From NCBI GenBank assembly GCA_002633005.1, contig NMRA01001344.1, positions 1-25,530 of the forward strand: 25,530 nt of DNA. Reading direction: 5' to 3'. This DNA is from Phoronis australis. Lineage: Eukaryota; Phoronida; Phoronidae. Both the position numbers and the translations under genes were made by a program. The notes under the pieces are model-generated. The model was not told the origin of the DNA. It saw only the letters and a list, made by a program, of their open reading frames with translations, and did not search any database. Positions 18,912-25,530 of the stretch are shown here, in pieces. Position 1 is the stretch's first letter, and each line of letters opens with the position of its first letter.

Positions 18912-21891
18912 AAAGAGCAGCGCTATAACTGATTTCTTTACGTAACTAGCTTTTTTACTCTAAGGTTTGTTTTGATTTGATTAGGGGAAATGCTGTGGTG
19001 CCGCAACCCTGATATTCAGGCGAATTAACGTGCAACGTTTTTACCTCATCTGTCATGCCGTGTCATTCCATTATACCCCACACGTTTGTAACTCGAATTT
19101 GACTGGTGTATAGTAAAGTTGTCTTGCGCAATATCATACAGTGTACATGTACATGTAATATTTTTGAAAAGAACTCGTTTCCGAAGAATTGGTATTGTCG
19201 CGGGCGCCGTGGTCTGATCGCGAGTTCGTTTGAAGATGCACTCTAACAAGTTATGTCTATACAAAGAATGACCAAGGGGGCACTCACATTGACAAAGTGA
19301 TCACATTCGCGAACAGTACTGTACACTGAGTACCAGCAATTGCGGGGAGGCTGTATTTTTACAGCAAAGTCTTGTGGGACTCGTGCGATGTTCAATGGGC
19401 CTCCTAAGGAGCTCTAGTTCCGACCTCAACACCTACCGTCTTTCTACCTGCAATAAGCACCACTGCCGTTTTCTATACTGGGAATTTCCGCAGAAAGGCC
19501 CACCCGATGAAACGCCCATCATGGGCATTTATTTGATGTTAGTAGGCCTACTTAGGGTTTCAAGCGCTCAGACATTGGGACGTTTATTCCGAAAATGGCA
19601 AGATATGCAAATAGGTCTAGGTTTGAAGTAGTTCATGATGAACGGATCAAATTTAGTTACGCAGCCTAGACAACAGAAGGATAGGACTAACGTATGAGTA
19701 ACCGCTGGGGATTAAAAAGTGTCAAATTGTTTTTGCATAGTACACTTTAGGTCTCGCAACGGACCAGGCCAGCTTGATTTGAGTAGATGTTGAGTTTTAG
19801 TGTACTTCTGGTCCTTCTGCAACCTAGTCCAGTATATCTTTTCACCACTGTGATGTTTTGGTTTCGTGAAACTGTTTTCAGATGATTTGTTTCCTGATAC
19901 ATTTGACGTTTTTCAATTGTTGTCAACGTGATTCATCTTAATAAAGTGATACTTAATTATTCATTGTCGCTTTTAATAATCGACTATGAACTGACAGCAC
20001 CATCGTTCCCAGTTTTTCTCGTAAGGAGGCAGAACAAATGTATATTTCCGGACTAACAGTACACCTCCTTCGTTCTTAAACAACTTGAGGCTGCTGTTAC
20101 ACGATCATCTGATATTCACGTTTTTACGCCCCATGGGTGCTCCTTATCCTCTTGAATATTTGGAAGTTGTCTAACCCCTGTATGCACACCACACTTTTTC
20201 GTATACGACTTTTCGTATACTAAAAAAGATGTGTGTAAGCAGATGTTCCAACAAAAATTTTTGCTGGTGGCGTGACTCATATCCAGATGTGCACAATATG
20301 GTTTCACGAAACCTATTAGCCAAGTTCATGTGACGAAATCGAGAAGGGGTTTTCATTATCTTAAGAAAAACTCCAGAGACATATTAAGTGCCAGAAAATT
20401 ACCAGGATGCATGGAAATTTCACTATTTGGCTACAAAAACAGTAAGTAACGTGACGTGTTACTAGGGATCACACTGCACGTGTTTAGTGTAATTGACAAG
20501 GTCGCCTATTTGCAGATTTTTTGTTTTCACATATACAAACTGTTATTGAATACAACTGTACTTTGTTTAGAGAAAATTAATATTTTTGAAATAACATTGT
20601 CGTTTAGTTCCTGGTATACATTAGCACAGTTAGGAGCGAAACATCTTTAACACGTCTAGTACTATGTCTTGTACGAAAAGACTTCCTGTGAAGTGGTGAT
20701 TTTGAACGGATGCTAAAGACGATTACTTTTTTGTCATGACATGAATTACTTCGGAAATTCTCGCACGAACAAGTCAGTAGTTTCTTATATAGTACTTATC
20801 CATGAGTTGTTGTCAAACTCCGCAAACGACTTGTGATCTCAGTGTAACGGACAAGATTGTTCAAATTGAAGTAAAAAATGGATTCTATTGAATACCGCTT
20901 GTTTGAAAATGATGAAAACAACTTAATTATGTAGCTATGCACATTTGCTCACCCATTTGACAAAAAAAAACAACAAAACAAGATTTCATGTCTGGAAGCT
21001 CTTTTTAAAAACTAGCTTACTATTGTGAAAATGTTTTGCACTAAACATTGAAAGTCTACCTACGGCAACTTTCCACTTATTTATCGTACAATAAGGCCGA
21101 TAAGTGAAATTCTACTCCTCGACAGAAATAAAGATTAGGGAATTTTCAGTCTATTACTAGCCTGGTTTGTAAAGTATAGATGACAATAAACAAAATTTGA
21201 AAAAAAATCCACAATTTACAGTAAAGTAATTAGCCTTTGAAAAATGGAAAAGACAAATTTTAATTCCACAATTAGTTTGGTGCGAAATGAATGAGGGATT
21301 ACCGTAAACTTTTATTTACCGAAGCGTAGATGCTGGACTAACGCCAATCCGTAAAAATTCTCATTATAGCATTATCTGAAATGAGATTCTGAAATTAAAT
21401 TTTACTGAAATGAACTGTTCCCTAATCTCACCACAACAGCGAGACGCTTTGAACGATATGTTTGCATTATTCAGCAGTCGAGCTCTGCGCCTTTTCTGAT
21501 TGGAGCGTATATGAGCGCACGTATTACCAATAAAAAGCGAGAAACTTGCACTCAGGAAATTAACTTCAATTGGTTTCAAGTTGGTCATACATGATACCTG
21601 GCAAGTTGCAATGGATTCTATATTTAGTGATATCTGTTAGTTTGCAATGGCGAAGTATTCATCGATTAACTGATCACGCCGTTATAATGACAAGTTTCTC
21701 ATTGTCAATGATAACTACGTCATTGATTGAGCTATGCCCTCCACTGGAACCGACGAAATCATGGTCATTTTACATTCCGACGAAACATGCAATACCCAAT
21801 ATGAATAAGAATATCAATTAATGGTCATTTATAATTCAAACAATCAAAGTAATTCCGACATATGATCATCTGTCGACGACTATTACCGCCT
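18912..21891. other. Intergenic DNA, about 3 kb
   Basis: I see no exon or RNA gene I can support. Small items are gtacatgtacatgta at about 19142 and a direct repeat of tttcgtatac near 20198 and 20211. Around 21495-21540 an inverted CCAAT box (attgg), a tatat stretch and ccaataaaaag lie together and could be a promoter of the plus-strand gene at 21904, but this is weak. Confidence 0.5.
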
Positions 21892-21903
21892 TGACTAGTG
21901 AAA

Positions 21904-22314
21904 ATGGCAAAGGGAAAACGACGCGCCAATAGACCTAAAGAACACTACAGCGAAAGACACTACGGAAAAATATACGCTTGGAAAAAATCCTGGGGAGTGT
22001 CTCATCACAAAGGCCGCTGCAGGATTTTGTCGTTAATCTTCATACTCGGACTTGCCGTTTTCATATACGGACTTGTCACGTTCATTGCTTTTGGCAACGA
22101 GTGGAGAATTTACGGACCTGTTTTATTCGGTGTGGGAGGGCTAATTTGTGTCACGTGTGTGACGGTTTACCTAGTGTTTCGGAAGAAGTTCTCCAAAAGA
22201 AGTGTCGTGGTGACACAAAGCAACAGAATGCCAGTAGCTCCGGATGAAGGGGTGTCGTCAGGCCGTGTAAGGTATTTAGGAGTGGCGCCCACTGTCTCAA
22301 ACTCGCATAGGTAA
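21904..22314 (+). CDS. Predicted two-pass membrane protein, 136 aa, unidentified
   Basis: The frame starts at ATG 21904 in a good context (gaaaATGG); an in-frame TGA lies just upstream at 21892-21894. Residues 1-40 are strongly basic (MAKGKRRANRPKEHYSERHY and then a Lys/Trp/His-rich part). Two hydrophobic helices follow, about 41-63 (ILSLIFILGLAVFIYGLVTF) and about 70-92 (YGPVLFGVGGLICVTCVTVY), joined by a short GNEWRI loop. The 44-residue tail starts RKKFSKR and is then polar. By the positive-inside rule both ends should face the cytosol, making a membrane hairpin. I do not recognise the family. It may be a single-exon gene or only a first exon: the end reads cgcatag|gtaacg, which looks like a splice donor at 22310/22311, just before the TAA. 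Confidence 0.65.
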   Translation: MAKGKRRANRPKEHYSERHYGKIYAWKKSWGVSHHKGRCRILSLIFILGLAVFIYGLVTFIAFGNEWRIYGPVLFGVGGLICVTCVTVYLVFRKKFSKRSVVVTQSNRMPVAPDEGVSSGRVRYLGVAPTVSNSHR

Positions 22315-24190
22315 CGTACTTCTGTCGGTATCATTTTTGCATAGTTCACTTTACAGTACATGATGACAACCTCAAACATTTCTGGGCTTGTATTAAAATG
22401 TTTTACCTGAGTATATTTATTTTTATTGTCAAATTAGCGATTTTCAGGTCTAAGTTTGTGCTATTCGTAATAGTTACACACAGGAAAATTATAACTTAGA
22501 GTTATTTTTGTCCCGTAAAGGCGAAATACTAATAGAATACGTCAAAGCGCACGTATTCATTTTAAATTTCTCATTTAGGCTACTCACTGTAACGAATTTG
22601 GCCTCAAAATATTGCTTTAGGGAGGCTTTTGTCGAGACTCTAAAGAATGGTGGGTAGATGTACGCAACGACAAAAATAGCCAAAATATTCCAGGGGAATA
22701 GGGCTTTAGACGTCGTCTCTTTTCTTCATACATACTCACTTCATTCAGTTATGTTTTTTCCCATTTAAGCCAAAGCGCTGTAGCGGTTATTTCACTCAGT
22801 GGTGATTGTGTAGAGTTGCAACCCCAACAAACGCCGAAGAGCGAAGCAAGGCAGCTCAAGGATTGATGACTCAGACGATAACAATGCTCCAGCCGCTTCT
22901 GACGACAGACTGGGTTTCTTAAAGACAACCGTTTACCATTAAAAAATTCCCAGGGATACGTGTAACATGTCCTACTACAGAAAAGCTATCTGTGGTAGCT
23001 TCTCGCTACATCTGACATATTTTGACGCCGCTAACACTCAGACAGCGCTATGTATACAGTCGACAGTATTGTGAAAGAGTGAACAGATGCCAGAAACGTG
23101 ATTGGAAATTGAAAGATGCCAGTGCGGATGGCTACTGAAAGCGGGTAATCGCTCTTTGCGTTTATCACGTTAACAGTCCTATCTTACTAATTGCTCCTCA
23201 ACCAAACTTTTCAGAAACGGATGGTTTGGTTAAACTTGTTCTTTTTTGAAAATTACTTAACATTGCTACGTTGTCAAAAATTGCATACGGGACATATGCT
23301 CATATTGGTTGTGGGCGCCATATTTTGAAGTTGTGCCTGAAGTTAACGGAACTCTCGCTGACACTGAAATAATTAGAGGTTGAACATATTTGGGCATTTT
23401 AATTTCTAAAATAATAACGCCCAGGGTGAGTTGTCAGATACTGGTCGTATACGACGTGCTGATAAAAATTATGCTAGGGGAATTTTTTTCCGCAAACGTG
23501 ACAGAGTTATATATTCCAGTATAAACAGGAACATGCTGGGGTAGGTTTAATTTTGATGATGGTGTTGTACTGGCACCGTTCACGTCTTTAGTCCCGCAAA
23601 CAGTGGTTGCTAACGAAATCAGAATGATGGTTTTTCGATGAACTTGGAACACTTGCAGTGCGGATAGACAGGATCTTGCGGGATATAAAGCACGATGTAG
23701 ACCTCATGATTATCTCAGTGAATATACGCACAGGAGTGAACGTCAGAAGCCTAAAGTGAAATGAACTCGAGTTCATCATGGGGTTTCGGAAAACATTTTG
23801 TTTTCGTTACTACTATCCGATGTGAATTAGGCTAACAATCAAATAATTATGCGGAACATACGTTACTTAGGAGACGAGTGACATCGTCGACAACGCAAGA
23901 CTCGTGGATTCTTATTCTCAATACTTGAGTGGCCACCAGCAAAACGTTACGCTGTATAATCGCGTGAGGTTTTTCATGAATGTCTCTTATGCCAATTATC
24001 AGCGCATCTAACCGTGTCACCGAACTCAACGTGCACACCCACGAGGTGTTTTAATCGATCTGACATCTGAATGAAGCTCAGACAGTTAATGATGGGTAAG
24101 TGATCTATGAATAGACTTTAAGGCTTAAAATCGCCTGATTGTGTGAATCTGTAGTGAAATATCACGGAGAACAAAAGGAAATGATTCAGT
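22315..24190. other. Non-coding or unresolved region
   Basis: No exon is recognised. It may hold the 3' UTR or an intron of the gene at 21904; attaaa at about 22393 is a possible weak poly(A) signal. A 15-bp stretch (aaaaattcccaggga) near 22943 also occurs at about 13560. Confidence 0.45.
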
Positions 24191-24227
24191 TATCAGTTTA
24201 GGTACGCTTGCCGGGGTCGTCCGCCAT

Positions 24228-24729
24228 ATTTACTACGCGCTTGTGGAACTTCGCAACGGCAACTGTGGTGGGCGTGGCTGACTGCGTTTGTCAACAAATG
24301 GCCAAGAAAGCTTGGCAAAATGGATTATTCTGAATTTTAACTTTATTGTGATTTATTGTAGTACAAAATACGATTTTTTCAACATACGTGTCTGTGTAAT
24401 CATGGATAATATATTTTCAAGTAAAATAAGATCACTTTCGTTAGCTTAGACGTTTTATTAACACTGGCACGTCTCAAATTCTTATTATAAACCCATTTCG
24501 AAGAAACTTTTTTTAGACCACATTCCTGGCTGGCTTCATCTTGCTTCTTACTCTGCATGGGTTTAAGTTGGAAAAAAAATAACAGCTTAGCTTTTAAGAC
24601 AGAACTCAGCGTGCAAAACAACCCGCCCAGAAATCCCGCTTATTTTGACTAAAACCAAGAACAATTCGAGATTCGCGCGTGGTAATGTTTAAACTTTTAA
24701 CCCCAAAGCGCTTCAGTTACGGGGCAAAG
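24228..24729. other. Non-coding region, possibly a promoter on its left edge
   Basis: A CpG-containing stretch at about 24205-24290 with gggcgtggc stands out from the AT-rich surroundings. No exon is seen further right. Confidence 0.35.
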
Positions 24730-24885
24730 CAGTGCTGTAGTGGTAAAATTAGAGGTAAGTAGGCGCCCAAAGCCCACCGTATCACCTTGAGCACTGAACA
24801 TAACTTACGGTACGTAGGCGCTACGTTCAAATGCCAAAAGGTGGTTGGCTGCGCCTACTTGCGCCTACGCTTCACTACAGCACTG
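24730..24885. mobile_element. hAT-like MITE, 156 bp
   Basis: The terminal inverted repeats are perfect for 13 bp: CAGTGCTGTAGTG at 24730-24742 and its complement at 24873-24885. Inside them, gtaagtaggcgc on the left mirrors gcgcctacttgc on the right, extending the symmetry. The 8-bp flanks gggcaaag and gggccatt agree in 5 of 8 bases, consistent with a decayed 8-bp hAT target duplication. No coding capacity. Confidence 0.8.
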
Positions 24886-25530
24886 GGGCCATTCACGTTC
24901 CTGATACGCATGCCCAGAAGCATAAAAAGAGACAGTGCGAATGCAATCGTATAGGCATGCTCGTTGTCGTTGTGGCAATGTTAGCTTCAGTACTGTGAAG
25001 TCAGGCGAGAGCGTATGCTTGTATGGGGGAAATGTCTGGCAATTCCCCTGACTACACGTACAACATAGGTGCCGCCACAAGACACGGCCGAGGCACTGCC
25101 TTTTAGTTGCAGTCACAGTGCCCCACAACAATGAAAACGTGTGACTATGTTTACTGGAAGGTTTCGTCGACCGAAAGAGCAAAATTCTCCGCATATTAAA
25201 CAAAACATGTGTACTTACTAAACGCAGTAAAAGTTGATGCAGATCTTTTTTTTGGAAAACACATTTTGCTAGTGAATTGTTTTGTGCCTGCATTACACGG
25301 TCTTACTGGAAACTTGAGCAGACGAGCAGGTGCCATTTTTAACAAGTTTAGTTGAAAGCATATTAAAATAACAATACCAGGCCTATCGTGGATTTGAAAT
25401 ACATCTATATGTAGCAACATGTAAATAGTCTTAAAACTAATCTCGATGATAACCTCGTACTAGGTGAATTTAAACATTACATGCTCGTATATCAGACAAA
25501 ATAACTGGGCTCTCTTGGTCAATGTTACAT
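24886..25530. other. Non-coding right edge of window
   Basis: Nothing recognised. A 142-codon minus-strand frame (25293-24865) runs into the MITE and has no family resemblance. Confidence 0.5.

Noticed and set aside
24865-25293. 142-codon minus-strand frame
   Set aside because: It runs into the MITE end, shows no recognisable domain or splice support, and its composition looks like random translation.
1-25530. CRISPR array, operon, phage or toxin-antitoxin system
   Set aside because: Gene structure with spliced exons shows eukaryotic DNA. The two tandem arrays lack the repeat-spacer pattern of CRISPR.

Overview
The window looks like nuclear DNA of a metazoan, probably an aquatic invertebrate. 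It is AT-rich, exons are short (about 90-350 bp, with one first exon of 634 bp), introns run from a few hundred bases to about 1.5 kb, and splice sites are canonical GT-AG. There are hAT-like miniature elements, a tRNA-like SINE head, tandem repeats and a trinucleotide microsatellite. Nothing resembles prokaryotic operons. I cannot name the species.

Layout. (1) Positions 524-1918, plus strand: the last three coding exons of a gene whose product ends in a vWA-domain-like segment of the VWA3A/VWA3B type; its 5' part lies outside the window. (2) Positions 1919-5955: about 4 kb between two convergent genes, holding both 3' UTRs and no recognisable exon. (3) Positions 5956-17527, minus strand: a complete 11-exon gene for the axonemal dynein assembly factor DNAAF5 (HEATR2). 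I rebuilt it exon by exon. All ten introns keep frame and the CDS is 2505 nt (834 aa), close to the human length of about 855 aa as I remember it. (4) Positions 17528-17680: a CpG-rich promoter-like stretch upstream of the DNAAF5 start. (5) Positions 18139-18911: a repeat cluster with a tRNA-like SINE head, one solo hAT-like end and one element with both ends. (6) Positions 21904-22314, plus strand: a 136-aa predicted two-pass membrane protein I do not recognise. (7) Positions 22315-25530: mostly non-coding, with a 156-bp hAT-like MITE at 24730-24885 and a speculative minus-strand first exon near 24227.

Function. DNAAF5 is a cytoplasmic HEAT-repeat protein needed to pre-assemble axonemal dynein arms of motile cilia. 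The neighbouring vWA3-like gene is arranged tail to tail with it, so the two do not share a promoter. I found no new multi-gene system. The points most worth checking are a DNAAF5 splice donor that abuts a microsatellite, the transposon-derived sequences in introns and flanks, and the unidentified two-pass membrane protein.
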